From contig JACKEB010000018.1 in the NCBI GenBank assembly GCA_020633205.1, positions 124,001-188,000 on the forward strand: a stretch of 64,000 nucleotides of DNA. Reading direction: 5' to 3'. Made by a program: the position numbers and the translations under genes. The notes below the pieces were generated by a model. That model was not told the origin of the DNA and made no database searches. It worked only from the letters and a program-made list of their open reading frames with translations. The DNA comes from Polyangiaceae bacterium. GTDB taxonomy: Bacteria > Myxococcota_A > Polyangia > Polyangiales > Polyangiaceae. This document shows, piece by piece, positions 1 to 8,485 of this stretch (positions within the stretch are counted from its first letter, which is position 1; every line of letters starts with the position of its first letter).

Positions 1-1
1 G

Positions 2-1126
2 GTGTTCGAGGCGCAGAAAATGGACGCCATCGGCGTGCTTGCTGGTGGCATAGCCCACGACTTCAACAACATCTTGTCCGTAATCTTGAGCTACAGCGAG
101 CTGCTGCTATCCGAGCTACCGCCTGGCGAAGTGATGGCGGCAGACATCGAAGAGATCCGCGCTGCAGGGAGGCGAGCTCAAGATCTGACTAAGCAGCTCC
201 TCGCGTTCTCGCGCCGCCAGATGCTGAACCCGGTGACGACGGATCTGAATCGCGTGGTCGAGAATACCGCGCGGATGCTGAAGCGGATGGTGGGTGAAGA
301 CGTCGAGTTGAGCGTCATTACCGCCCCCGACTTGGGCGTGACCAGCATCGATCCCGCTCAAATCGAACAAGTCGTGATGAACCTCGCGGTGAACGCCCGA
401 GACGCCATGCCGAGAGGGGGGCGCCTAACGCTGGAGACTGCCAACGTCGATCTAAAGGAGCCGTCGCTGCTTGGCGTACCACCTGGCGAATACGTGATGC
501 TCTCGGTATCGGACACGGGCGACGGCATGGACGAAGCGACGCGTGCGCGGGTATTCGAGCCGTTCTTCACGACGAAGGCGACGGGCAAAGGCACGGGGTT
601 GGGCCTGGCGATCGTCTTTGGCATCGTCCGTCAGAGCGGTGGAGACATCGAGATACTGAGTTCGCTGGGCAAAGGCACTACCTTTCGACTCTACTTCCCA
701 ATGGTGAGCGGGGAGGCCCAGGAGCACAGGGCGGCTCCTTCGCGGAAACCGCGAGGCGGAACGGAGACGATTCTACTGGTCGAGGATGAAGATGCTGTGC
801 GCAGCGTCTGCCAGACCATCCTTCAGCGCGAGGGTTATCACGTGCTCGCGGCACACTCGGGACCGGATGCCATGCTGATCGCCGAGCAGCACTCTGGCCC
901 CATCCACCTGATCCTCACGGATGTCGTAATGCCCCGCATGAGCGGGCGGGAGCTGGTCGAGAAACTCAATACCGACCGTCCGAACCTCCGGGTGCTCTAC
1001 ATGTCCGGCTACACCACGGACGCCATCCTGCGTCATGGGGTGGAGCGCGCCGGGGTGAATTTTCTGCTCAAGCCGATCACCCCAGACAGCTTGATGAGCA
1101 AAGTGCGTGAAGTGCTAGACGCCTAG
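2..1126 (+). CDS. Hybrid histidine kinase with C-terminal receiver (5' truncated)
   Basis: Signal-transducing kinase cut by the left window edge; sensor or PAS domains probably lie upstream, so the GTG at position 2 is only the first in-frame start. Visible order: HisKA H-box GGIAHDFNN with phospho-His at about residue 19; HATPase domain with N-box NLAVNARDAM (Asn131), G1 DTGDGMD and G2 GKGTGLGLA; then a receiver domain from about residue 255 with acidic pair VEDED, phospho-acceptor Asp307 in LTDVVMP, MSGY switch and Lys357. This layout matches PAS-type hybrid kinases that pass phosphate to an internal receiver. The receiver is terminal and no output domain follows. The last 12 bases overlap the convergent gene at 1115. 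No partner regulator is visible. Confidence 0.9.
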   Translation: MFEAQKMDAIGVLAGGIAHDFNNILSVILSYSELLLSELPPGEVMAADIEEIRAAGRRAQDLTKQLLAFSRRQMLNPVTTDLNRVVENTARMLKRMVGEDVELSVITAPDLGVTSIDPAQIEQVVMNLAVNARDAMPRGGRLTLETANVDLKEPSLLGVPPGEYVMLSVSDTGDGMDEATRARVFEPFFTTKATGKGTGLGLAIVFGIVRQSGGDIEILSSLGKGTTFRLYFPMVSGEAQEHRAAPSRKPRGGTETILLVEDEDAVRSVCQTILQREGYHVLAAHSGPDAMLIAEQHSGPIHLILTDVVMPRMSGRELVEKLNTDRPNLRVLYMSGYTTDAILRHGVERAGVNFLLKPITPDSLMSKVREVLDA

Positions 1127-1813
1127 CTCGCTGGCGCGCATGCGATCGAGCAACGAATGCTCTGACTCCAAAACGCGCCTCGCACTCAGCTGATAGCCTT
1201 TCTTGGGAGAACCCTGAGGTGTCCAAGCAAAGCTTCGCCAGAGCGCGAGAGACGCGGGGCCTTCCAAGATCCCTTGCATGCGCCGGCTGAGGTCGACCGC
1301 ATACGCACAGAGCCCGATTGCTTCGCGGAGGTCAGGATCCTTGAGCCAGCCCTCGAGACTTGCTTCCTCGATATTCAGCTGGTGAGCGTGAGCTAGATCC
1401 TTGAGGAAACCCAACTTCAAGCGTTCGGCACGCGCCTTGTCCGCCGGCCCGAGCTTCTTTGTCTTGAGATAGGGCACGTCCACTAGCCAGCTGCATATCG
1501 GGCAAAAGCAGTGGGCGTCAGGCGAATACAAGCGCTGGCCGGGGTTGGGGGTGAGGTCGAAGCTGCTCTCCAGATAGGTCGAAAACAGGTTGCTGAAGGC
1601 CGCCAGGTGTTCACGCCCTGGCCGGGTGTGAGGCGGGAGGTTCTGATAGTGTTCCACGATCCAGCCGTATGCGGCGTCCTGCATGCTGGCGAACTGGTGC
1701 GCAGCCTCCGGGGTGACGAACCCCTTGTCGAACGCGCTGGCCACCCACTTCAAGAGCGCATAGCTCTTGCCCTGAAGCTCGACGGCGAGCTCGATCTCCT
1801 GCGCGTTCAACAT
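1115..1813 (-). CDS. Hypothetical protein with CxCxxC motif
   Basis: Unrecognised soluble protein of 232 residues. I start it at the ATG at 1813 because GGGAGG lies 8 bases upstream; an in-frame GTG at 1822 is too close to that site. There is no signal peptide or membrane segment. Mostly helical composition, with a CFCPIC cluster near the middle that could bind a metal, and a Lys/Arg-rich stretch after it. It overlaps the end of the convergent histidine kinase by 12 bases. Function unknown. Confidence 0.7.
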   Translation of the reverse strand: MLNAQEIELAVELQGKSYALLKWVASAFDKGFVTPEAAHQFASMQDAAYGWIVEHYQNLPPHTRPGREHLAAFSNLFSTYLESSFDLTPNPGQRLYSPDAHCFCPICSWLVDVPYLKTKKLGPADKARAERLKLGFLKDLAHAHQLNIEEASLEGWLKDPDLREAIGLCAYAVDLSRRMQGILEGPASLALWRSFAWTPQGSPKKGYQLSARRVLESEHSLLDRMRASELGV

Positions 1814-1870
1814 CTGCCACACCTCCCACTCGCCGCGGAGTCTAGCGTCGCCGAGCAGGCTGTCGAGCCG

Positions 1871-2314
1871 CTAGCGCCGATTCAGATCCGTGCGGAGTTC
1901 CATCAGGAGACGGCCAAGCCAGTTTGCTCCGCTGCCGTCACCGCCGTCTCCCCAGTAGTCATCGTTCTCCGTGTGCTCGACGAGCTTCGCTTCACCGGTG
2001 CTCAATAACAGCTCCGCTAGTTCAGGGTGCTGCTCGAACTTGGCCTTCAAGGCGACGCGCATCACACCGATACGCGCGCTGTCCCAGTCGGGGCGAAGCT
2101 TCTTCTTTCTGTCGCGCCCGAGGCGCGCTGCGATGTCCGGAGTCTTTGCCTTGCGGATCTCTTCGCGAGCTTTCGTATCCACGAACTTCTGAGCTTGGAA
2201 GTAGTGCTCGGTGGTCGGCCAACGTTGCTTGCCGATGCTAATTGGATAGCGCGCGAAGTTTGAGAACTCGCCGTAGTCGTCGCCGACACTGTAGAAATGG
2301 ATGATCTTGGGCAC
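1871..2314 (-). CDS. NADAR (YbiA-like) N-glycosidase domain protein
   Basis: Single NADAR domain of 147 residues, the usual family length. Supporting motifs: FYSVGDDYGEFSNFARYPI near the N-terminus, the WPTTEHYFQAQKF signature, and the C-terminal DDYWGDGGDGSGANWLGRLL. Known members cleave N-glycosidic bonds: E. coli YbiA acts on early riboflavin intermediates, and other NADAR proteins remove ADP-ribose from guanine in DNA as antitoxins to DarT-like toxins. Here no riboflavin gene and no DarT-like neighbour is visible, so the substrate is open. Start is GTG at 2314. Family call is confident; role is inferred. Confidence 0.88.
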   Translation of the reverse strand: MPKIIHFYSVGDDYGEFSNFARYPISIGKQRWPTTEHYFQAQKFVDTKAREEIRKAKTPDIAARLGRDRKKKLRPDWDSARIGVMRVALKAKFEQHPELAELLLSTGEAKLVEHTENDDYWGDGGDGSGANWLGRLLMELRTDLNRR

Positions 2315-2398
2315 GGGGACTGACTGCAGTACAGCACTGCCCGGTGGGCGAGTCTACGCGGCGCGACCACGGGTGCCTGGCGGCACCTGGAGCTGCGC

Positions 2399-2410
2399 CT
2401 CACCCCCAAA
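2399..2410 (-). repeat. TTTGGGGGTGAG motif, copy 1 (intergenic)
   Basis: Exact copy of the recurrent 12-mer, on the minus strand, 85 bases upstream of the NADAR gene start and in the gap before the Ser/Thr kinase gene. Role unknown. Confidence 0.7.
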
Positions 2411-2463
2411 TTCACGGCAGCGTGACGTGACTCGTGGCGCTGAACCGTCGCTGAGCCATGAAG

Positions 2464-4278
2464 TCAGCCGCCAGATGTAGAGGGCGCAGGCGCTGTTGGC
2501 TTGGCCGCTGGCAGCGTCGTGCTGATCGTCGCTTCGCTGAATGTGGGTGGCTTGAAGCCCCGGTAGGTTGTGCCGTTGCGCACCACGCAGCGCTTGAAGT
2601 TCAGGTAGGCATCGGCCCCGCTGATGATCACGTTTTGCACGGTGCCCATGCCGTTGACCCGTACGAGCGCGGAAACGCTGACCGCCTGAGGCGAGTTCTC
2701 GCCTTCATTGTTTCGCCAGCAGGTGGCCATCAACGCACGGAAGCCGGCTGCTGCGGTTGGAGTTGGGGCGCCTGCTGGCTCGCTCGCTGTGGGGGCTGGT
2801 GCGGCGCTCGAGCTGGCTGCTGCGCTCGAGGTCGCTGTGGCGGTGCCTGCCGTGGCTGGCTTGTTGCTCTTCGGCAACGCTGCGCGTGGCGTGCTGGTTG
2901 GAGCGACCGCGGACGATTCGCTGGGTGCGGCGGTGGGTTCGACATCCGTCGCTTGAGGCACAGCGCTTGCGGTGCTGACGACGGAAGTGGCTTGACGTTC
3001 TTCCCACGGAGCCCACAACCAGAGCCCGCCAACGCCCAAGGCGCCGAGGAGCAGTAGCGCGCCAGCTCCCAAACCACCCACGAGCAACCAAGAGCCGCTG
3101 GATTTTTCGGGTTTGGGGGAGAGGGTGTTTCCTGGAGGATTCGCGAGGGGAGAAAAGGTGTTGGGGGAGTCCGTCGCGGGCAGCGTCACGTAAGACGGTG
3201 CCGCCGACGGAGTGGAGCCGTTGGGCGGCGTGGGTGCATGCGCCGGAGGCGGCGTGTAGTTCGGAGCCTGCGCCGCAAGGGTCGATTGCTGAGCTGTTGG
3301 GCCGTACGCTCTCGGGTCGCTGTTCGCGGTCAGCGTGACATACGCCGCGCCCGAGGGAACCGGCGGTGCCCCCGCGGGGATCGCGCTGGTGCTGGCGAGG
3401 AGCGGGAGCACTGCCTGGAGCGCCTGCTGCACGCTAGGGAAGCGCTGGCTTGGGTCACGAGCGATGCAGTGCGCGAACCACTCATCGAATCCGTGGGGTA
3501 ATGTAAGGCCCAATTGCCAGGCGCGGTCCGAGGCGCGAGGATGAGCCGCGTAGACGACTTCGTCGATCAGCGCTTGGACCTCCGTCGCGGCCCAGAACGA
3601 CTGCCCTACCAAGCAGTAATAGGCGAGCAACCCAAACGCCCAGATGTCGCACGCCGGGCTCGCGGAGTGGGCGCTGAATTGTTCCGGCGCCATCCATCCT
3701 GGAGAGCCGATGGGCGCGGACTGACCGGCGTGGAGCGGACCGCTGTACGGCGCCTGAGCGCTTGCTCCGAGCTGCACGATCCCGAAGTCGAGCAGCTTGA
3801 CCGTGAAGGGAATGCCTTCGCGGCGCGGATCCGCGATGAAGACATTGGCCGGCTTCAGATCCCGGTGGATCAGCCCGGCAGAGTGCGCTGTAGTGAGGCC
3901 GTGGGAGAGCTGGCGTAAGATCTCGGCGACTTCAGCGGGAGGCAGACGACCGAAGTTCTTCACGCGAGCGCGCAGCGTCTCCCCTTCGAGGTACTCCATC
4001 GCGAGCCACGGCATGCCCCGCTGGGCATCGATGCCGGCGGCGGCGACTTCGACGACGTGATCCGTTTGGAGGTTCGAGGCGGCACGCGCTTCCAGACTGA
4101 AGCGCTCACGGATCCGCGGGTCAGCGACTAGGTGAGGCTGCAATATCTTCAGAGCGCGCTTGCGCCCTGTGCTGCGCTGCAGCGCGAGGTACACCGAACC
4201 CATTCCGCCTTCGCCGAGAGGCCGAATGATCTGGAAGTCTTCTGCGAAGACCTGGCCCGCTGCTAGCCCGAGCATCAT
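2464..4278 (-). CDS. Transmembrane Ser/Thr protein kinase with extracytoplasmic C-terminal domain
   Basis: Hanks-type kinase, 604 residues. Kinase domain about residues 14-290: glycine loop GEGGMGSV, ALKIL lysine, catalytic HRDLKPAN (Asp140), DFG at 164-166, and APEQ. Then a Pro/Ser/Thr-rich linker, one membrane segment near residues 395-420, an Ala/Ser/Pro-rich stalk, and a C-terminal domain of about 85 residues outside the membrane with two cysteines that resembles the TonB-like/AgmX C-terminal domains of myxobacteria. This gives an inside kinase and outside sensor. It is divergent from the FHA/sigma-54 activator at 4389, 110 bases apart, which suggests the activator may be a phosphorylation partner. 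That pairing is inference. Confidence 0.92.
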   Translation of the reverse strand: MMLGLAAGQVFAEDFQIIRPLGEGGMGSVYLALQRSTGRKRALKILQPHLVADPRIRERFSLEARAASNLQTDHVVEVAAAGIDAQRGMPWLAMEYLEGETLRARVKNFGRLPPAEVAEILRQLSHGLTTAHSAGLIHRDLKPANVFIADPRREGIPFTVKLLDFGIVQLGASAQAPYSGPLHAGQSAPIGSPGWMAPEQFSAHSASPACDIWAFGLLAYYCLVGQSFWAATEVQALIDEVVYAAHPRASDRAWQLGLTLPHGFDEWFAHCIARDPSQRFPSVQQALQAVLPLLASTSAIPAGAPPVPSGAAYVTLTANSDPRAYGPTAQQSTLAAQAPNYTPPPAHAPTPPNGSTPSAAPSYVTLPATDSPNTFSPLANPPGNTLSPKPEKSSGSWLLVGGLGAGALLLLGALGVGGLWLWAPWEERQATSVVSTASAVPQATDVEPTAAPSESSAVAPTSTPRAALPKSNKPATAGTATATSSAAASSSAAPAPTASEPAGAPTPTAAAGFRALMATCWRNNEGENSPQAVSVSALVRVNGMGTVQNVIISGADAYLNFKRCVVRNGTTYRGFKPPTFSEATISTTLPAAKPTAPAPSTSGG

Positions 4279-4388
4279 CCGCTTCTTTCATCACCTCGCG
4301 GAGACCGCGGTCCAAACCAGCTAGCATTGCCCTACGGTTCGGTCAATTGGGCTCCCGGCAGCGCGTCGAGGCTGGTAGTTGTTTCCCC

Positions 4389-5741
4389 ATGGTGGACGCG
4401 ATCGACCGCACCGCGACGGTGGACTTCAGCACTGGGCTGCCTGGCGCCGCACCGGCCGGGAGTGTGCAAGCGAAGTTGGTCGTGCTGAGCGGGGAAGACG
4501 AAGGGCGTGAGCTTCCGCTGGTCTCGAAGCTCAGCATCGGCGCCGATCCAGCGTCCGACCTGGCCTTGCGCGATCGCCGCGTGTCGCGAAAGCACGCGGA
4601 GATTTGGCTGCGAGACGCGCGAATCGTGCTGCGCGACGTCGGCAGCCGAAACGGCACGTTGGTTGGGCAACACAAGATCAAGGAGCTCGAGCTTCCTCTA
4701 GGCGCGGTGATCCGAGTGGGAGACACCTTACTCGGCGTGCACCCCCGCTGGTATACCCGGGAGCTGGCGCCGAGCGCCGCGCGCTGCTTTGGCGAACTGA
4801 CTGGCGCTTCCCTGCGGATGAGGGAAATCTACTCGGTCCTGGAACGAGTGGCCCCGAGTGACGTGACGGTGCTCGTCGAAGGCGAGAGCGGCACGGGTAA
4901 GGAGCTCGCGGCGCGCTCGATTCATGCGGCCTCCCGCCGCAGCGGTAAACCGTATGTCGTGTTCGACTGCGCCGCGGTCCCTCGTGAGCTCGCCGAGAGT
5001 GAGTTGTTCGGGCATCGGCGGGGGGCCTTTTCTGGCGCAGTGAGTGACCGAGCCGGTGCGTTCATGCAGGCCAACGGAGGCACCATCTTCCTAGACGAAC
5101 TGGGCGAGTTGCCTCTCGAGCTGCAGCCCAAGCTCCTGCGGGTGCTCGAGACGGGTGATGTGCGCGCTGTAGGCGACGACAACATGCGGCACTCCGACGT
5201 GCGCGTGGTCGCAGCGACGAACCGAGACCTACGTGCGGAAGTGCGGCGTGGTCGGTTCCGGGAGGATTTAATGTACAGGCTGGAGGTGGTGAAGGTGCGC
5301 CTGCCGCCACTCCGCGAGCGCGTGGAGGACATCCCAGACATCGTCGAAAAGCTCGTGGGGGAGGAGCTCGCGCACAGCGAAATCGCCGGTGAGAACCTGC
5401 AGCGGTTGATGGCTCATGGTTGGCCCGGCAACGTGAGAGAGCTACGCAACGTCTTGGAGCGTGCGATGGTGCTCGCCGCGCAACCCCCGAGCTTCGACAA
5501 GTTGGTGTTCAATCTGGGTCCGCTTTCGGCCCAGCCATCGACCCTCGGCAACGCGTTTCCAGGGGTTGCGGCTCCTCTGCCATTCAAGGAAGCGAAGGAG
5601 CAGCTGCTCGATAGCTTCGAGCGTGCCTACCTGGATGCGCTACTCGAGCGCCACAAAGGCAACCTGACCCACGCCGCTCAGGCTGCGGGGATCAGCCGCA
5701 AACACCTGAGCGAGTTGTGTAAGAAATACGACGTACGCTGA
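4389..5741 (+). CDS. FHA domain-containing sigma-54-dependent activator
   Basis: Transcription activator of 450 residues from the ATG at 4389; an upstream in-frame TTG adds 14 unlikely residues. Domains: FHA about residues 28-118 with GADPASD, RRVSRKHAEI and SRNGT, which binds phosphothreonine; sigma-54 AAA+ domain about 138-365 with Walker A GESGTGKE, the sigma-54 contact loop GAFSGA at 212-217 (Ser for the usual Thr), Walker B GGTIFLDELGE and the R-finger region; Fis-type helix-turn-helix at 410-450. FHA in place of a receiver means control by Ser/Thr phosphorylation, as in Myxococcus FHA-type enhancer-binding proteins. The divergent kinase at 4278 is the obvious candidate partner. A sigma-54-like promoter lies 80 bases after its stop. 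Confidence 0.94.
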   Translation: MVDAIDRTATVDFSTGLPGAAPAGSVQAKLVVLSGEDEGRELPLVSKLSIGADPASDLALRDRRVSRKHAEIWLRDARIVLRDVGSRNGTLVGQHKIKELELPLGAVIRVGDTLLGVHPRWYTRELAPSAARCFGELTGASLRMREIYSVLERVAPSDVTVLVEGESGTGKELAARSIHAASRRSGKPYVVFDCAAVPRELAESELFGHRRGAFSGAVSDRAGAFMQANGGTIFLDELGELPLELQPKLLRVLETGDVRAVGDDNMRHSDVRVVAATNRDLRAEVRRGRFREDLMYRLEVVKVRLPPLRERVEDIPDIVEKLVGEELAHSEIAGENLQRLMAHGWPGNVRELRNVLERAMVLAAQPPSFDKLVFNLGPLSAQPSTLGNAFPGVAAPLPFKEAKEQLLDSFERAYLDALLERHKGNLTHAAQAAGISRKHLSELCKKYDVR

Positions 5742-5822
5742 GCCTGCACCTCGAGGTATCAGCAGCGCCTCTAGGGCCAGCACCTCGGGGTGCCATTCCC
5801 CTGAATTTGCGGTGTTTTCCGC

Positions 5823-5837
5823 TGGAACGCCGCTTGC
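5823..5837 (+). promoter_or_regulatory. Candidate sigma-54 promoter
   Basis: TGGAACGCCGCTTGC matches the -24/-12 consensus TGGCACG-N4-TTGC at 10 of the 11 defined positions, with correct GG to GC spacing. It predicts a start of transcription near 5849, directly before the ATG at 5850, so the message would be leaderless or nearly so. It lies just downstream of a sigma-54 activator gene. Chance occurrence cannot be excluded. Confidence 0.45.
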
Positions 5838-5849
5838 GAAGAGCGGGGT

Positions 5850-5999
5850 ATGCGCCCTGTGAACGCCCTTCGCCTGCTGTGCGCCGTGACCATCGCCCTC
5901 GGCCTGGCCGCCCCTTTTGCTCGGGCCAAGAGCCAGGTCGACGTGAGCTACGCCGCGGCGCGCGCCGCCGGCTGCGACGCAGCCGCGCTGGTGAAGTGA
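5850..5999 (+). CDS. Short secreted ORF, possible 5' relic
   Basis: Reading frame of 49 codons with a clean signal peptide: basic start MRPVNALR, hydrophobic core, and cleavage-like site ARA before KSQVDVSYAAARAAG. It stops at a TGA inside the first copy of the 19-bp tandem repeat. It may be a genuine small exported peptide, or the front end of a secreted protein whose body was lost when the repeat formed. The strong signal peptide and the sigma-54-like promoter just upstream are the only support. There is no convincing Shine-Dalgarno sequence. Confidence 0.4.
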   Translation: MRPVNALRLLCAVTIALGLAAPFARAKSQVDVSYAAARAAGCDAAALVK

Positions 6000-6057
6000 C
6001 AGCGCGCTGGTGAAGTGACAGCGCGCTGGTGAAGTGACAGCGCGCTCGCGAAGTGAC
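5981..6057. repeat. 19-bp tandem repeat, about four copies
   Basis: Unit AGCGCGCTGGTGAAGTGAC. Copies at 5981-6000 (one extra C), 6001-6019, 6020-6038 and 6039-6057 (two changes, ggt to cgc region). The unit length is not a multiple of three and each copy carries TGA codons, so it breaks any frame passing through it. It separates the short secreted ORF from the convergent lipoprotein gene. Confidence 0.9.
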
Positions 6058-6065
6058 AGCGCCAG

Positions 6066-6965
6066 CTACGTCCCGCAGTGGCACCAGCCCATATTGGAGC
6101 TGCGCCCCTCGCGACTACAGGTCGGCGCGTTCGGGCTCCCCCACGCCTCGCACAAGGCCCGCGGACAGTCGCTATCGCTCTCACACAACACGACAGCGTT
6201 CGCGCTATCTACCGCCTTGGCGCAGTAGGATCCGAAGAGTCCCGCCTGACAGGTTGCTCCCGCTGGGCAACCCCGTGAGGACGAGCACTCGAAGTCGAAG
6301 GCGCGGTCCTCTTCGCTCGTTTGCTCGCAACTGGCTTCGCAGGTGGGCGTGCCGTCGAGCTTGCGCTGGCAGCAAACCGGGGTGCTGCCGCCGCACGGCG
6401 TTCCTGCGCAGTCCACTTGGCGCCCCTTGGCTCGGCAGCGGTCACCGGCGCACTCGGTATTTACCGTACGGCAACTCGCGCCGACGCAGGCTTCGTTGAA
6501 GTCGCAGGCCAACTCACCGCTGGCAGCCGCTGGGATGCAGGTGAGCAAGGTGCTTCCGCTCGCGATCCACATCGAACAACACACTTCGGCAGCGCCACAG
6601 TCAGTCGAGTCGTCGCAGAGGCGGATCTCGGTGAGCGAGAGGTCCTGGACCTGCACCTCCATGCAGCTGTCCGTCGAGGGCAGGTACGCGTATTCCGCGT
6701 ACTCTGGAGCGGGAGGCGAGGGGCTCGGCCGCGCGGCACACGTGTACTGGTCACTGAAGCCGCAGCAGATCTGCGTTGCGGCGTCGCAGCGCTGCTTACC
6801 ACACTGAATGCCTGGCGGAGCCGGGGCGCGCGGGGGGGCGCTCGCCGTAGTCGCGGTGGCTGCAGGCTGAGCCGCCCCAACGGTCACGGGTTCTGGCGGG
6901 GGCTGCGACGCGCAGGCGGCGCACCAGGGGAGGGCCAATACACACAGCAAGTGAGCGCGACGCAT
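6066..6965 (-). CDS. Cys-rich lipoprotein
   Basis: Predicted surface or periplasmic lipoprotein of 299 residues. N-terminus MRRAHLLCVLALPWCAAC is a signal peptide with lipobox-like end. A Pro/Ala-rich linker follows, then roughly 30 cysteines arranged in short modules such as CGKQRCDAATQICCG, ICCS and VCCQRK, typical of the disulphide-rich exported proteins of Polyangiales. No enzyme motif seen. Its 3' end meets the 19-bp tandem repeat. Confidence 0.75.
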   Translation of the reverse strand: MRRAHLLCVLALPWCAACASQPPPEPVTVGAAQPAATATTASAPPRAPAPPGIQCGKQRCDAATQICCGFSDQYTCAARPSPSPPAPEYAEYAYLPSTDSCMEVQVQDLSLTEIRLCDDSTDCGAAEVCCSMWIASGSTLLTCIPAAASGELACDFNEACVGASCRTVNTECAGDRCRAKGRQVDCAGTPCGGSTPVCCQRKLDGTPTCEASCEQTSEEDRAFDFECSSSRGCPAGATCQAGLFGSYCAKAVDSANAVVLCESDSDCPRALCEAWGSPNAPTCSREGRSSNMGWCHCGT

Positions 6966-7102
6966 CAGGCGAGACTACCTGCCTAATCGCTCCGAGTGAT
7001 AGCTTGCCTGGAAGGTCGTCCCGTGTTTCCGTGAGGTTGACCTCCGCGAGGCCCTGCCCTCGGGTCACCGCTGCGCCTGATGATGAAACTCGGTCGAGTT
7101 AC

Positions 7103-7978
7103 CTAGTCCCAGAGCTTCACGCCAGCTGCGTGGGGCGCGAGCTCGAGGAGCTTGGCCTGGGCGCGCAGCGCGGCGGCGGACTCGCCGTCACGAGCCAGCT
7201 GAATCGCGAGGGCATAGTAGGCCAAGACTTGGAGTAGCGGTTGGCGCTGGTTCTGCGCGCTCGCCTCCAGTTGGGCGAGGCTGTCTGCTGACAGGGAGTC
7301 GTTGCAGGCTTCGCACACGGCGACGAACGTTGCGTGAGCCGTCGCGGCCTCCTTTGCTCCCGGAGCGTAACCACTTATTTCCGCGAGGGAACGGGCGCGT
7401 CGGGCCAAGCTTAGCGCCGTTGAGGCGTTGTGCTCCCCCAGCAATGTCACGAGGCAGCGCGCGTTCAGCCCCAGGGACTGGATGAGCGGGGCCCGAGACG
7501 CCCAGTCCACGCTAGACACGGCCTCCCGAGCGCGCTCAGGGTCGCCGAATATCGCATAGGCGTTCGCGGTCGCCTGGGCGCGGAGCGCATCGCCGTCGCT
7601 GAATAGCTTCCAGTTCTCCTGGTCGAGGAGCGCGAGTACCGCTGCCGGCGATGTCTGTTGGAGTGCCTGGCGGTAGGCGACGGCTGCTTTGCGTCGCGGG
7701 CTCGTGAAGGACCAATAGAAGAAGCCGACGCTCAACACGAGGCTGCCGACGCTGAGCAGTACCGCGAGCAGTACCGGGTCCAGTTTGAGCGGCGGGCTGT
7801 CGGGGAATACGCCACTGACTTCGAGCAGGTAGAGCCCCGCAAAAAGCGGGGGCAGCACCAGCACGACGAGCAGTAGCGACCTCTTGAGCGAGGCCCATGA
7901 CCACGCGTTGTCCATGATGCGCTCCGCTGCGAGCCGCGCTTCGCGCCGGACGTACCGCTTGTTCTCCTCGTCGTGCAC
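7103..7978 (-). CDS. Membrane-anchored TPR-like protein
   Basis: 291 residues from the GTG at 7978. After a charged cytoplasmic leader there are two membrane segments at about residues 34-55 and 68-90, then a helical C-terminal region rich in Ala/Leu with TPR-like helix pairs (for example ARAEEAVSSVD-like and LLQVLAYYALAIQLA) ending in KLWD. Function unknown. The start codon lies next to a near-copy of the recurrent 12-mer (CTCACCCCCACC at 7978-7989). The gene upstream on the same strand is 81 bases away. Confidence 0.75.
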   Translation of the reverse strand: MHDEENKRYVRREARLAAERIMDNAWSWASLKRSLLLVVLVLPPLFAGLYLLEVSGVFPDSPPLKLDPVLLAVLLSVGSLVLSVGFFYWSFTSPRRKAAVAYRQALQQTSPAAVLALLDQENWKLFSDGDALRAQATANAYAIFGDPERAREAVSSVDWASRAPLIQSLGLNARCLVTLLGEHNASTALSLARRARSLAEISGYAPGAKEAATAHATFVAVCEACNDSLSADSLAQLEASAQNQRQPLLQVLAYYALAIQLARDGESAAALRAQAKLLELAPHAAGVKLWD

Positions 7979-8059
7979 TCACCCCCACCAACAACCGCGC
8001 GGCAGCGCGCGTTGGTTCGATGAGGATATCTCGTCCCCTGATGGAGTGCGAGGGGGCCG

Positions 8060-8371
8060 CTAGTCTGCGCGTTCGAGGACGGTGTCCGCGAAGCGTTCGG
8101 CGAAGTCTTCGGGCGTAGCTTGAGCCCCCTGGTCCTCGGCCGCCTTTTGATAGGCAACCCAGTTGAGACGGATGGTCTCCTGGATGTCGGGCTTCCAGCC
8201 GAGCTCCCCACGCAGGGTCTCCATCCAGTCGTCGTCGCCGCCCCACATTTCCTGGACCAGAGCGCGCAAGGTGCGCTGCTTCGCCTTGGGCAGCTCTCCA
8301 ATGGCGGCCAAAGCGAAGTTCTCGAGGAAGACCAGGATCGGTCGGTTGTCGTAGCGGTCGTCGTCGGACAT
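8060..8371 (-). CDS. Small acidic hypothetical protein
   Basis: 103 residues starting at MSDDDRYDNRP; an in-frame ATG four codons earlier is possible. Acidic, Trp-containing and soluble, with no signal peptide. The phrase LRALVQEMWGGDDDWMETLRGELGW suggests a compact helical fold. I do not recognise a family. It may be co-transcribed with the membrane protein at 7103. Confidence 0.65.
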   Translation of the reverse strand: MSDDDRYDNRPILVFLENFALAAIGELPKAKQRTLRALVQEMWGGDDDWMETLRGELGWKPDIQETIRLNWVAYQKAAEDQGAQATPEDFAERFADTVLERAD

Positions 8372-8485
8372 CGGCAGGGGCATACCACAACCGGGAGGGC
8401 CAAGCGCGCCCTAGGCCGCTATTTCTATCCGGTACTGGGCGGCTCGACCTGCTGCCGCGGGGAGTTCCGCTAACCTGAGGAACGA

